A DNA stretch of 64,000 nucleotides from positions 806,001 through 870,000 of the forward strand of contig JACYUQ010000004.1 in assembly GCA_014841835.1 (NCBI GenBank). Direction: 5' to 3'. Shown piece by piece: positions 32,033 through 40,328 of the stretch; positions within the stretch are counted from its first letter, which is position 1, and each line of letters opens with the position of its first letter. Origin of the DNA: Oxalobacteraceae sp. CFBP 13730 (lineage in GTDB: Bacteria; Pseudomonadota; Gammaproteobacteria; Burkholderiales; Burkholderiaceae_D). The position numbers were made by a program, and so were the translations under genes. The notes under the pieces were generated by a model. That model worked only from the letters and a program-made list of their open reading frames with translations, did no database searches and was not told the DNA's origin.

Positions 32033-34386
32033 CAGAAGCGTCCCGTCAGGCTCAGGCCGAAGGTACGCGGCTCGCCCACGTAGCGCGCACGCACGACCTG
32101 GGTCGAACGGGTCAGGAGGTAGGTGGTGTCATTGGCATTCTTGACCCAGGCCAGCAGGCGCCAGGTGCCATCGGGCGATTCGACGCCGGCGGAAAGATTG
32201 GCCAGGCCTACGGCGGGCAATTGCAGGTTGGGGTCGTTGGCCGCGCCCGTGTTGTAGCTGTCCTTCCAGGCATAGCTGGCCGCGCCGACCAGGTAGCCGA
32301 ACGAGACCGGGTAGCGCAGGTCGGCGGCGATGCCGGCCTGGCGCCGCGGCGAATTCGACATCGGGTTGCCGCTGTTGTTGACGGTGCCGACGACGAAACG
32401 GTCATAGCGCCCGTCGAGGTAGGCAAAGTTGGCGGACAGGTCGAGCCAGCTCGCGGGCTTGACCGCCAGTTCGATCTCGCTGCCGTCGACCGTCGCCTTG
32501 CCGGCATTGAAGATGGTGAGGATGCCGGTTTGGGTATTGTTGACCAGCTCCTGCTTGTCGCGGTACTTCATGTGAAACACCGAGGCGTTCAGGCGCACCC
32601 GGTTGTGCAGCCACTGCGACTTCAGGCCCAGCTCGTAGTTGTCGACCGTTTCGGGATCGAACGGCATGCGAAACGCCGTGGCGCTCGATGCATCGGCGTT
32701 GTAGCCGCCACTGGTGAAGCCGCGGGTGGCGCTCAGGTACGTCATCAGGCCGGCCGCCGGCCGCCAGGTCAGCACCGCGCGCGGCGTGACTTCGTTCCAG
32801 GTATTGCGCAGAGCGCTCACGCTGAAGTTGCTGGCGGGGCGCAGCAGGTCGCTGCGCACCAGGCTCGCGCTCTTGAGGTCACGCGTGTAGCGGGCGCCAA
32901 GGGTCAGGTCGACCACCGGGGCCAGGTGCACAATACCGTCGGCAAACACGCCGGCGCTGCGGCTGTCGACCTGTTGCTCGGCCAGGGTGGCGCTGGCCAG
33001 TGCGCCGGTACGGGCCGCTAGTCCGCGCACGCCGAGACGGCGCGCACCATCTTCGTCTGAAAAGTACAGGCCGGTGACGACGTTACCATGCGCCCATTTT
33101 GGACTGGCATAGCGCAATTCTTGCGAGAAGGTGGTGATCTCGTCCTCGTCGCGGGTGACGCTCTGGCTGCCGCTCGTCAGGAAGGTGTAGCTGGCGCCGA
33201 CACCCGCGTAATCTTCGCTCGATGCCGACCGGCGCCAGGCGCTGATCGAGGTCAGTTCGCCCGCTGCGAGGCGCCATGCCAGCCTGGCCGAGATGCCCTT
33301 GATGGTGCGCTGGTAGCCCTGGTCGACGCCCAGTTCGGACGTGCGGACATCGCCATCGTTGCCCAGCGTATCGGACGAGAGCGTGCGGCCGCCGTTGCTG
33401 TCGTCGCCATAGTCGGCACTGAAGGTCGCTTCCACGCCCGGCGCCAGGCGCACCAGGGCCTGGGCGCGGATATTCTGGCTGTCAATGTCGTCCTGCTCGC
33501 GGCCCGTCAGGCGATCGCGTCCCGTCCCGTCGCGCTGGCGGCTCGATGCAGAAATCTTGAGGGCGGCGCCGTCGCCCAGCGGCAGGTTGACCAGGCCCTT
33601 GGCCTGGCGTTCGCCATGATTGCCGGCGATGATCTCGCCTTCGACCGCGATACGCTCGGTGTCCGGGCGCCGGGTGTTGATGACGATGGCGCCGCCGGTC
33701 ACGTTGCGGCCGAACAGCGTGCCTTGCGGGCCTTTCAGGACGGCGATCGATTCCAGGTCGAACAGCTCGAAGCTGGCGGCGCTGTTACGCGGGATGAACA
33801 CGTCGTCGACGAACACGCCGACCGGCTTGTTCACGCCGATCTGCGAGAACGTGTTGCTCACGCCACGAATCGCGATCGTGGGATTGGCCTGGCTGAAGGC
33901 GGAGAAAAGCAGGCCAGGGGTCAGGCGTGCGACATCCTGCAGGTTCTGCACCCGGTGCGTCTCCAGGGTACGCGCAGACAGGGCGGTCATGGCGATCGGC
34001 ACGTCCTGGGCCGACTGTGAGCGCTTTTGCGCAGTCACGGTGACCGTGTTCAGTTCCGTGCCCTGGTCGCGGTTGCCGGCGGTGGACGGGCCGGCCGCTT
34101 CGCGAAAGATCATCACGGCGCCGCCGTCGCGCCGCACCGCCAGGCCGGTGCCCGCCAGCAGCGCATCGAGCGCCTGGCCCGGATCGAGCTGGCCCCGGAC
34201 GCCATCGCTTTGGCGGCCCTGCACGTCTTCGGCGCGGTACAGGAGCTGTACGCCGGTCTGCCGCGCATACTGGTCGAGTGCCGGCTGGAGCGCGCCCGCA
34301 GGAATGTCGAGCGTCAGGGTCTGCGCCTGGAGCGTGCCGCAGAAAGTCAGGGCGCACAGGGCGCCGATCAGGGTTGGATTCGCCAT
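32032..34386 (-). CDS. TonB-dependent transducer/receptor with STN domain
   Basis: This is a 784-residue FecA-like receptor. Signal peptide 1-21 is followed by an STN signalling domain at about residues 23-95 ('TLDIPAGALQPALDQYARQT'), a TonB-box region ('NTVTVTAQKR', about 112-122), a plug ('GPQGTLFGRNVTGGAIVI') and a barrel ending in 'TFGLSLTGRF' with terminal Phe. The STN domain implies that substrate binding is relayed to the FecR-like protein encoded just upstream. It is co-transcribed with the MBL-fold gene. The ligand is not evident; siderophores or other organic compounds are possible. Confidence 0.92.
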   Translation of the reverse strand: MANPTLIGALCALTFCGTLQAQTLTLDIPAGALQPALDQYARQTGVQLLYRAEDVQGRQSDGVRGQLDPGQALDALLAGTGLAVRRDGGAVMIFREAAGPSTAGNRDQGTELNTVTVTAQKRSQSAQDVPIAMTALSARTLETHRVQNLQDVARLTPGLLFSAFSQANPTIAIRGVSNTFSQIGVNKPVGVFVDDVFIPRNSAASFELFDLESIAVLKGPQGTLFGRNVTGGAIVINTRRPDTERIAVEGEIIAGNHGERQAKGLVNLPLGDGAALKISASSRQRDGTGRDRLTGREQDDIDSQNIRAQALVRLAPGVEATFSADYGDDSNGGRTLSSDTLGNDGDVRTSELGVDQGYQRTIKGISARLAWRLAAGELTSISAWRRSASSEDYAGVGASYTFLTSGSQSVTRDEDEITTFSQELRYASPKWAHGNVVTGLYFSDEDGARRLGVRGLAARTGALASATLAEQQVDSRSAGVFADGIVHLAPVVDLTLGARYTRDLKSASLVRSDLLRPASNFSVSALRNTWNEVTPRAVLTWRPAAGLMTYLSATRGFTSGGYNADASSATAFRMPFDPETVDNYELGLKSQWLHNRVRLNASVFHMKYRDKQELVNNTQTGILTIFNAGKATVDGSEIELAVKPASWLDLSANFAYLDGRYDRFVVGTVNNSGNPMSNSPRRQAGIAADLRYPVSFGYLVGAASYAWKDSYNTGAANDPNLQLPAVGLANLSAGVESPDGTWRLLAWVKNANDTTYLLTRSTQVVRARYVGEPRTFGLSLTGRF

Positions 34387-34455
34387 CGGGTTTTTCCTTG
34401 CGTGAGGGACGCCACGCGGTGATGCGCGGCGGGCAGCATGAGTTGCTTCCCTATA

Positions 34456-34483
34456 AGACGGGTGGGCTGGAAAAATCCGGTAT
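34456..34483 (-). promoter_or_regulatory. Candidate ECF-sigma promoter of the STN-receptor operon
   Basis: On the minus strand GTTC-N2-ATACCGGA-N15-CGTCT is found 70-100 bases before the receptor ATG. The same string with identical spacing lies upstream of the sigma factor gene. CGTC is a usual ECF -10 core, so this is probably recognised by the neighbouring FecI-like sigma factor. Confidence 0.6.
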
Positions 34484-34499
34484 GCGAACCAAAAATAAT

Positions 34500-35441
34500 T
34501 CAGCGCGAGATGACGATCTGGCTGGTGCCGCGCTCTGCCTGCAGCCCGAAGCCCTGCTCGAGCAGGCGCACGAAGCCGTCGATATTCGACGGCGCGAAAC
34601 TGCCGCCGATACGCAGTGACGCCGCTTCAGGATCGGTGATGACCAGCTTGCGGTCGTTATAGCGGTTGAATTCGGCAATGGCCTCGCCCAGCGTGATCTG
34701 GTCGAACACGATCCGGCCTTCGCGCCACGCCAGGCGCTGCTCGGTCTGGACCTGGCTGTGCTCGGCCCGGGCGATGTGGCCGGCCGCGCTGCGCGCCTCC
34801 TGGTTGGGGGTCAGTACCACCGATGCGTCGCGTTCATCTACTTGCACCCGGCCCTGTTCGACCAGCACGCGCGTGCGCTCGCCATCGCGCCGTACCGTAA
34901 AGCGGGTGCCCAGCACGGTCACCCGGCTGGTGCCCGCTTCGACGACGAAGGGGCGCGACGGATCATGGGCGATGTCGAAATACGCTTCGCCGCTGTCGAG
35001 CCACACGTGGCGACCGCCGTCGGGAGCGGTGCGCAGGCGGGTGGCGGTATTGAGCATCAGGCGCGAGCCGTCGGCCAGCGCGATGGTGCGGTTCTCGCCG
35101 GTGCCGGTGGCATAGCGCTGGCCCTGCTGCCAGCCGACATCGCGTGCCAGGAAGGCGCCCAGGCCACAGGCCAGCAGTAGTCCGGCGGCCATGCGCCAGC
35201 GCGAGAAACGCGCCAGCGGACGGCGTGACGCGGGGCGTTCGATGGCCTGGCCGGCCATGGCATCTGCGCGCTGCCATGCTGCCCGCAGGCGCAGGTACGC
35301 CACCCGGTGGCGCACGTCGTCGCGCAGCCAGGCATCGCGTTCGGCCTGCAGGTCCGCGTGCCACCCATCGCCGTCTTCGCGGGCCAGCCACTGTGCTGCA
35401 TCGGCCTCGATCGCCTCCGCGTTGTGATTTGCTTCGTTCAT
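34500..35441 (-). CDS. FecR family anti-sigma/signal transducer
   Basis: This is a 313-residue inner-membrane regulator. The N-terminal cytoplasmic part carries a DUF4880-like segment ('AAQWLAREDGDGWHADLQAE..AWL') that would hold the sigma factor. A single transmembrane helix lies at about 83-99, followed by the periplasmic FecR domain ('TIALADGSRLMLNTATRL', 'GEAYFDIAHDPSRPFVVEAG') and a C-terminal DUF4974/secretin-like domain that would contact the receptor's STN domain. It lies 22 bases after the sigma factor stop. The ATG at 35441 gives the usual family length. Confidence 0.9.
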   Translation of the reverse strand: MNEANHNAEAIEADAAQWLAREDGDGWHADLQAERDAWLRDDVRHRVAYLRLRAAWQRADAMAGQAIERPASRRPLARFSRWRMAAGLLLACGLGAFLARDVGWQQGQRYATGTGENRTIALADGSRLMLNTATRLRTAPDGGRHVWLDSGEAYFDIAHDPSRPFVVEAGTSRVTVLGTRFTVRRDGERTRVLVEQGRVQVDERDASVVLTPNQEARSAAGHIARAEHSQVQTEQRLAWREGRIVFDQITLGEAIAEFNRYNDRKLVITDPEAASLRIGGSFAPSNIDGFVRLLEQGFGLQAERGTSQIVISR

Positions 35442-35463
35442 TGCACGTTGTTTGCTGTCGTGG

Positions 35464-36021
35464 TTACTTGCCTTGCTTGCGCACCTTGCGCTCGCGCCGG
35501 ACGATGTCGGCGCCGATACCGCGCGCGAACAGGGCATCGGCGATGGCGCGCATGCCTTTCATGATCTGTTTTTCCACCGTGTCCTCTGTGATACCCATTT
35601 CAGCGGCGACTTCGCGCTGCGACATGCCCTCGACCTTGCGCAGCACCACCACTTCGCGGCAGCGCGCAGGCAAGGCGTCGAGCACTTCCACCAGTGCGGA
35701 CAACTCGGCCCGGCCGCTGGCATGTCGCTCGGGCGTCAGCTCGTACACCGACAGGTCGTCAAGTTCGGCAAACGCCTCGATCGACACGACCTGGCGCCGG
35801 CGTGCGCGGTCAATCAGCAGATTGCGCGCGATGGTCATCACGAACGGCGTTACCCGCTCTGGCAGGCCGCTGCGCGCCGCTTCGTAGGCGCGCGCGTAGA
35901 CTTCCTGGCGCAGGTCGGGCCATTCGTCGCTGTCACGCCAGTTCAGGCGCAGGTAGCGCATCAGGATGCCTTCCAGCGGCAGCACCTCATGGATGAACCA
36001 GTCGTCCAGATCATTGCACAT
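35464..36021 (-). CDS. ECF RNA polymerase sigma factor, FecI-like
   Basis: This is a 185-residue sigma-70 family ECF protein. Region 2 is seen in 'DLRQEVYARAYEAAR' and 'FVMTIARNLLIDRARRR', and region 4 in 'LDALPARCREVVVLRKVEGM' then 'SQREVAAEMGITEDTVEKQI'. It heads the sigma-FecR-receptor cassette and has a candidate autoregulated promoter 14 bases before its ATG. It probably directs transcription of the STN receptor/MBL pair when the receptor is occupied. Confidence 0.93.
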   Translation of the reverse strand: MCNDLDDWFIHEVLPLEGILMRYLRLNWRDSDEWPDLRQEVYARAYEAARSGLPERVTPFVMTIARNLLIDRARRRQVVSIEAFAELDDLSVYELTPERHASGRAELSALVEVLDALPARCREVVVLRKVEGMSQREVAAEMGITEDTVEKQIMKGMRAIADALFARGIGADIVRRERKVRKQGK

Positions 36022-36034
36022 GTCTTATGTCGGT

Positions 36035-36062
36035 AGACGAAGGGCGAGAGAAATTCCGGTAT
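36035..36062 (-). promoter_or_regulatory. Candidate autoregulated ECF-sigma promoter
   Basis: On the minus strand GTTC-N2-ATACCGGA-N15-CGTCT matches the element upstream of the STN receptor gene base for base at the conserved positions. The presumed -10 lies 13 bases from the sigma factor ATG, giving a very short leader. Confidence 0.55.
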
Positions 36063-36175
36063 CGGAACACACAAAATCGTGGCTGAGGGTAGCATGTCAA
36101 TATGACTCGCAAGTGACTTTCGGTATCCGATATCCGGGGTGCATGAGCGGCTCACCATTGAACAGAAAGCCCTGC

Positions 36176-37189
36176 ATGCCAATGATGTTGGACGACCAGA
36201 CACTGAACGAAGCGAAACGCTTCAATATTAAGCTCGCGCGCGCGCCGCGCTTTGGCTCGCGCCACCGCTTCATGCCGCCGCTTGTGCAGGGCCTGCTGCG
36301 CTTGTCGCAGGTTGGCGCCGACCGCACGCTGCGTCGCGCCGGGCTGCAGGTCGAGACGCGCATGGTGGAGATGCGTGGGGTACAGGTGCAGGTTCGTATC
36401 ATTCGCCCGCGCGGGCCGGTGGCCGGCATCGTGCTCGATATCCATGGCGGCGGCTGGGTGATCGGCAATGCGCCCATGAACGATGCGTTCAATGCGGCCT
36501 TCGCCAGCCGCTGTGGCCTGGCGGTGGTGTCGGTCGATTACCGGCTGGCTCCGCGCGCATCCATACACGAGCAGATGGAAGAATGTCTGGCTGCAGCACG
36601 CTGGCTGTTGCAGGATGGCTTGCCAGACTATGCCGGCTTGCCGGTGGTCGTGGTCGGCGAGTCGGCGGGGGCGCACCTGGCTGCCGCCACGCTGCAAGGG
36701 CTGCGGGCCTGGCCGGCGGTGCTGGCGCGCATCGCGGGGGCCGTCCTGTACTACGGCGTCTACGATATGGCCGGCACCGACAGCGTGCGCAGGGCAGGGC
36801 CCGAAACGCTGGTGCTCGACGGGCCACGCATGCTGGCCGGCCTGCGCAGGCTGACGCCCGACCTGGACGACGCCGGGCGCCGCCAGCCGCCGCTGTCACC
36901 GCTGTTTGGCGACTTGGCCGGCATGCCGCCGGCGTTGATGATCGTTGGGAGCGGCGATCCGCTGCTCGACGACACGCTGCGGCTGGCGCAGCGCTGGCAG
37001 CAGGTGGCCGACGTCGAATTGAATGTGGCGCCTGAAGCGCCACATGGTTTCATTCATTTTCCGACCGCGATGGCCAGCGTGACGCTGGCGCATGCGCAGG
37101 CCTGGGTGCGGCATCGCATCGCGCCGGTCAGCGCATCTGCGTCACATGCGCCTCGCGCAGCGGGTGCCAGCCAAGGCGCGCCGCGATGA
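36176..37189 (+). CDS. Alpha/beta hydrolase, hormone-sensitive-lipase-type esterase
   Basis: This is a 337-residue esterase/lipase of the HSL (bacterial family IV) group. The oxyanion motif is 'DIHGGGWVIGN', the nucleophile Ser lies in 'VVGESAGAHLAA' (a GESAG variant of GDSAG), the acid in 'GSGDPLLDD' and the His in 'EAPHGFIHFP'. It is expected to be cytoplasmic with short-chain acyl esters as substrates. The start is uncertain among ATGs at 36143, 36176 and 36182; 36176 agrees best with family N-termini. Its last 62 bases overlap the convergent gene on the other strand. Confidence 0.87.
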   Translation: MPMMLDDQTLNEAKRFNIKLARAPRFGSRHRFMPPLVQGLLRLSQVGADRTLRRAGLQVETRMVEMRGVQVQVRIIRPRGPVAGIVLDIHGGGWVIGNAPMNDAFNAAFASRCGLAVVSVDYRLAPRASIHEQMEECLAAARWLLQDGLPDYAGLPVVVVGESAGAHLAAATLQGLRAWPAVLARIAGAVLYYGVYDMAGTDSVRRAGPETLVLDGPRMLAGLRRLTPDLDDAGRRQPPLSPLFGDLAGMPPALMIVGSGDPLLDDTLRLAQRWQQVADVELNVAPEAPHGFIHFPTAMASVTLAHAQAWVRHRIAPVSASASHAPRAAGASQGAPR

Positions 37190-37700
37190 TGCGCCGGTAC
37201 GCGGTGTCGATATGGGCCGGCGTGCGGCGGATGTAATCCTCGGCGGCGTCGCGCTGTGCGCCGCTGCAGCTGTCCAGCCATGCCACGGCTTCGTCGACGG
37301 TCGGCACGCGGCCGCTCACGCCGTCGAATTTCGGCGGGATCGCGGTCCAGATGGCGGCGTCGATGCCCTTCGCGCGCAGCCAGGCGGCCACGCGCGGATT
37401 GTCTTCTGCGCCATCCTGCGCCGGCACACTGCCGACCCATTCGGGGAACGCAGCCCTGATCTTTTCGCGCGCGCACAGCATGGCGCGGGCGGTATCCAGG
37501 TCATCGGTGGCGACGTAGGCCCAGTAAGTGGGCATGAGGCGCGCGCCTTCGCACAGCACGAGTGCCAGTTCGGGACTGTCGTCGCTCTGGCGGGCAAATT
37601 CGATGGGCATGGCGGGGCCGCCCGGATGCCATCCGGAGGCGAGCTTCAGGCCCTGGGGTTTCCAGAGCAGCGAGCCCCAGGCGATACAAGCGATATTCAT
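37128..37700 (-). CDS. Hypothetical protein, possible gamma-glutamylcyclotransferase-like fold
   Basis: This is a 190-residue soluble protein. The N-terminal 'IACIAWGSLLWKPQGL' resembles the substrate-binding loop of gamma-glutamylcyclotransferase-like proteins ('YGSL.'), and the rest has the mixed alpha/beta look of a single globular domain. I recognise no catalytic residue with certainty. The 3' end overlaps the esterase gene tail-to-tail by 62 bases; both proteins appear intact, so the overlap seems real. Confidence 0.75.
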   Translation of the reverse strand: MNIACIAWGSLLWKPQGLKLASGWHPGGPAMPIEFARQSDDSPELALVLCEGARLMPTYWAYVATDDLDTARAMLCAREKIRAAFPEWVGSVPAQDGAEDNPRVAAWLRAKGIDAAIWTAIPPKFDGVSGRVPTVDEAVAWLDSCSGAQRDAAEDYIRRTPAHIDTAYRRIIAARLGWHPLREAHVTQMR

Positions 37701-37781
37701 GGACTGGACTGTTCAGTGTAAAAGGAAAAGTCCAGTCTAGCCGGTCGGCCGAAAGAGGCGAGCACGGCTCTGTCGACCGCC

Positions 37782-38354
37782 TTATTCTTCCGGCGTTCCC
37801 TTCGGCGCCTTGCCGTCTTTGGCAGCGAACAGGCGGTCCTTGGCCGAGAGCAGCTTCTGGACTTTGGAACCCATCTTCATCAGCTGCGCCATCGATTCGG
37901 GCGACAGGCGCTGCAGGTCGTCGAACCAGTTGTTGGCCAGGTCGACTAGCTCGTGCATCTCGCGCATGCGCTCCTGCGCAAATTTGTCTTCGGGGTGGTT
38001 GGCATTGGCCAGCAGCGATTCGCGCAGCACCGACAGTGTCGGGGCGACTTCGCGCCGGCGCCGCTCGGCGGCGACCACGCGGAAGATTTCCCACACGTCG
38101 CCCAGCGACGTGAAGTATTCGCGGCGGTCGCCTGGAATGCGCGACAGGCGCACCAGCCCCCACGACTGCAATTCTTTCAGGCCGATGCTCACGTTCGAGC
38201 GCGAAATGCCGAGTTTTTCGCCGATGTCGTCGGCATGCAGCTGGTCTTCGGAAACGAAGAGCAGGGCGTAGATTTGCCCCACCGTGCGGTTGATGCCCCA
38301 GCGGCTGCCCATCTCGCCGAAGTGACTGACAAACGTTTGGACAAGTGGCGTCAT
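37782..38354 (-). CDS. GbsR/MarR family transcriptional regulator
   Basis: This is a 190-residue regulator. The GbsR-type N-terminus 'FVSHFGEMGSRWGINRTVGQ' leads into a winged helix ('LHADDIGEKLGISRSNVSIG' then 'LKELQSWGLV'), followed by a long helical C-terminus. It is read divergently from the cydDCABX operon, separated by 288 bases, and is therefore a good candidate for its regulator. The ATG at 38354 was chosen because the family begins with this 'PLVQTFVSHFGE' segment; an upstream in-frame start would add 21 residues. Confidence 0.88.
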   Translation of the reverse strand: MTPLVQTFVSHFGEMGSRWGINRTVGQIYALLFVSEDQLHADDIGEKLGISRSNVSIGLKELQSWGLVRLSRIPGDRREYFTSLGDVWEIFRVVAAERRRREVAPTLSVLRESLLANANHPEDKFAQERMREMHELVDLANNWFDDLQRLSPESMAQLMKMGSKVQKLLSAKDRLFAAKDGKAPKGTPEE

Positions 38355-38642
38355 GGTTGCGAACTTTTCGATGCTTGTGAAAGGTGAATTATCCCACGTC
38401 ACCCGGACACGTACCACGCATGCACGTCTTTGCCGCCATTGTTGTTAATACGTTCGTAATTCCCGACTAACCTGGTCACCCATTGCACACAAACCAAAAG
38501 TTTCAGCGCATAATCCATTCACCTTCCGAAAATTCTGAAGTTCTAGAAAATACAAAAAGTTTATTCCGGGGCACGTCCGACGTTGATGGCCATGGCCCCC
38601 GCACGTCTGCCGCTTTCTTGCAACAACGTTTGGAGAACCACC
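38355..38642. promoter_or_regulatory. Divergent control region of the GbsR-like gene and cyd operon
   Basis: This 288-base region must hold both promoters. Candidate regulator sites are TACGTTCGTA (38449-38458) and the palindrome TTCTAGAA (38541-38548) in an AT-rich stretch. I see no clear FNR-type TTGAT-N4-ATCAA box, so oxygen control through FNR is not supported by sequence. Confidence 0.4.
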
Positions 38643-40328
38643 ATGCACCGCAGCCAACCCCGCCACCCGGCACTGCTTACAGGCCCTGGCCCTGCGCGTG
38701 TCGCCACGCTGGCAATGAGCGGTGCGGCGCTGCTGTGGATTCCGCAGGCGGCGCTGCTGGCGCATGCCGTGGGGCGCCTCGCGCAGGGTGCCGGGCTGGC
38801 CGACATGCTGCTGCCGGCACTGGGCTTTCTGTTGCTTGGCGTGCTGCGCGCCAGCAGCGAAGCGTGGGGCGCGCGGCGCTTGTTCGCCTTGTCGCGCAGC
38901 CAGCTCGCCGCCATGCGCCAGGCTGCCGTGCAGGCGTTGGCAGCGCGCTCGCCGCTGGACCGTGCGCGCCTGCCATCCGGTCAGGCCGCCAGCATCGTGG
39001 CCGAACAGGCCGATGCCGTGCTGCCATGGCTGCTGCGCTACGGGCCAGCGCGCATGCGTGTGCTGCTGGCGCCGCCCGTCATTGCACTGGTCGTTTGTAA
39101 CTTTTCGTGGCTTGCCGCGCTGATCCTGGTGCTGGCCGCGCCCCTGATTCCCCTGTTCATGGCTGTCATCGGCTGGCGCGCCAAGGCTGCCAGCGAAGCG
39201 CAACTGCAGCTGGTCGGCGGCATGAGCGGCTTTCTGCTCGACCGGCTGCGCGGCCTGTCGACGCTGCGCGCACTGGGCGCTGTTGACGCCACCGCCCGCC
39301 GGGTAAGAGCTTCCAGCGAAGCCGTCCGCGCCAGCACCATGCGCGTGCTGCGCATTGCTTTCTTGTCGTCGACCGCGCTCGAATTGTTTTCGGCGCTGGG
39401 CGTGGCGCTGGTGGCGGTGTACGTGGGTTTTCACCTGCTCGGCGAAATTGGACCGGGCAGCTGGGGCAGACAGCTCACGCTGACCGAGGGCCTGTTCGTG
39501 CTGCTGCTGGCGCCGGCGTTTTTCGAACCGCTGCGCGAACTGGCGGCGGTGTGGCACGACAAGGCTGCCGGCGAAGCCGCGCTCGAGGCGCTGGACAAGC
39601 TGCAGGCGGCCGGCTTGCCGCTGCCGGGTGCGCTGCAAGGGCAGGACGCAGCGTTGCGCATTGGCCGCGCGCCATCGGTCGATATCGAGGGCCTGTGCTT
39701 TGCGCACCCGGGTGAAGCGCCGCTGTTCGATCACCAGAATCTGTATGTGCGCGTCGGCGAGCACGTGGCGCTGGTCGGCCCCAGCGGCAGCGGCAAGACC
39801 ACGCTGTTGTCGATCATTGCGGGTCTCGCGCCGAGCGACGGCGGCAGCGTGCGCATCGGTGGCGTGCCGCTGGACGCTGCATCGGCGGCCGGCCTGCGCG
39901 CGCGCATGGCCTGGATCGGCCAGAAGCCGCACGTGTTTGCCGGCTCGGTGCGCGCCAATGTGGCGCTCGACCGCGATGGCGTGACGGTCGATGCCGTCAG
40001 CCGCGCCGTGGGCCGCGCGGGCCTTGGCCGGATCGAGCACGCGACGCCGGGCGAGAGCCTGGGCGAGGGCGGCCTTGGTCTGTCGGGCGGCGAACTGGTG
40101 CGCCTGGCGCTGGCCCGCGCGATGTGCGCGCCGCACGCCGGCCTGCTGCTGGTCGACGAACCCACTGCCCACCTCGACGGCGATACGGCCGCCGGCGTCA
40201 TCGACGCGCTGCTGCAGCTGGCGCAGGGCCGCACCATGATTGTCGCCACCCACGATCTGGCACTTGCCGCGCGTCTGGGCCGCGTCGTGCGCCTTGGGGA
40301 ACCATTGATTCAACGGAGCGCAGCATGA
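38643..40328 (+). CDS. cydD: Heterodimeric ABC exporter subunit CydD
   Basis: This is a 561-residue half-transporter with an N-terminal six-helix membrane domain and a C-terminal ATPase. Walker A is 'GPSGSGKTTLL', the signature 'LSGGELVRLALARAM' and Walker B 'LLLVDEPTAHL'. With CydC it exports glutathione/cysteine to the periplasm and is needed for cytochrome bd assembly. The ATG at 38643 follows TTTGGAGAACCACC. Its stop overlaps the cydC ATG (ATGA), and cydAB follow directly. Confidence 0.93.
   Translation: MHRSQPRHPALLTGPGPARVATLAMSGAALLWIPQAALLAHAVGRLAQGAGLADMLLPALGFLLLGVLRASSEAWGARRLFALSRSQLAAMRQAAVQALAARSPLDRARLPSGQAASIVAEQADAVLPWLLRYGPARMRVLLAPPVIALVVCNFSWLAALILVLAAPLIPLFMAVIGWRAKAASEAQLQLVGGMSGFLLDRLRGLSTLRALGAVDATARRVRASSEAVRASTMRVLRIAFLSSTALELFSALGVALVAVYVGFHLLGEIGPGSWGRQLTLTEGLFVLLLAPAFFEPLRELAAVWHDKAAGEAALEALDKLQAAGLPLPGALQGQDAALRIGRAPSVDIEGLCFAHPGEAPLFDHQNLYVRVGEHVALVGPSGSGKTTLLSIIAGLAPSDGGSVRIGGVPLDAASAAGLRARMAWIGQKPHVFAGSVRANVALDRDGVTVDAVSRAVGRAGLGRIEHATPGESLGEGGLGLSGGELVRLALARAMCAPHAGLLLVDEPTAHLDGDTAAGVIDALLQLAQGRTMIVATHDLALAARLGRVVRLGEPLIQRSAA

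Noticed and set aside
35966-36176. Longer N-terminus for the HSL-type esterase
   Set aside because: It would run into the divergent sigma factor gene and its promoter, and the added residues do not resemble the family.
38355-38642. FNR or ArcA box controlling the cyd operon
   Set aside because: No TTGAT-N4-ATCAA-like sequence was found on either strand of the control region.
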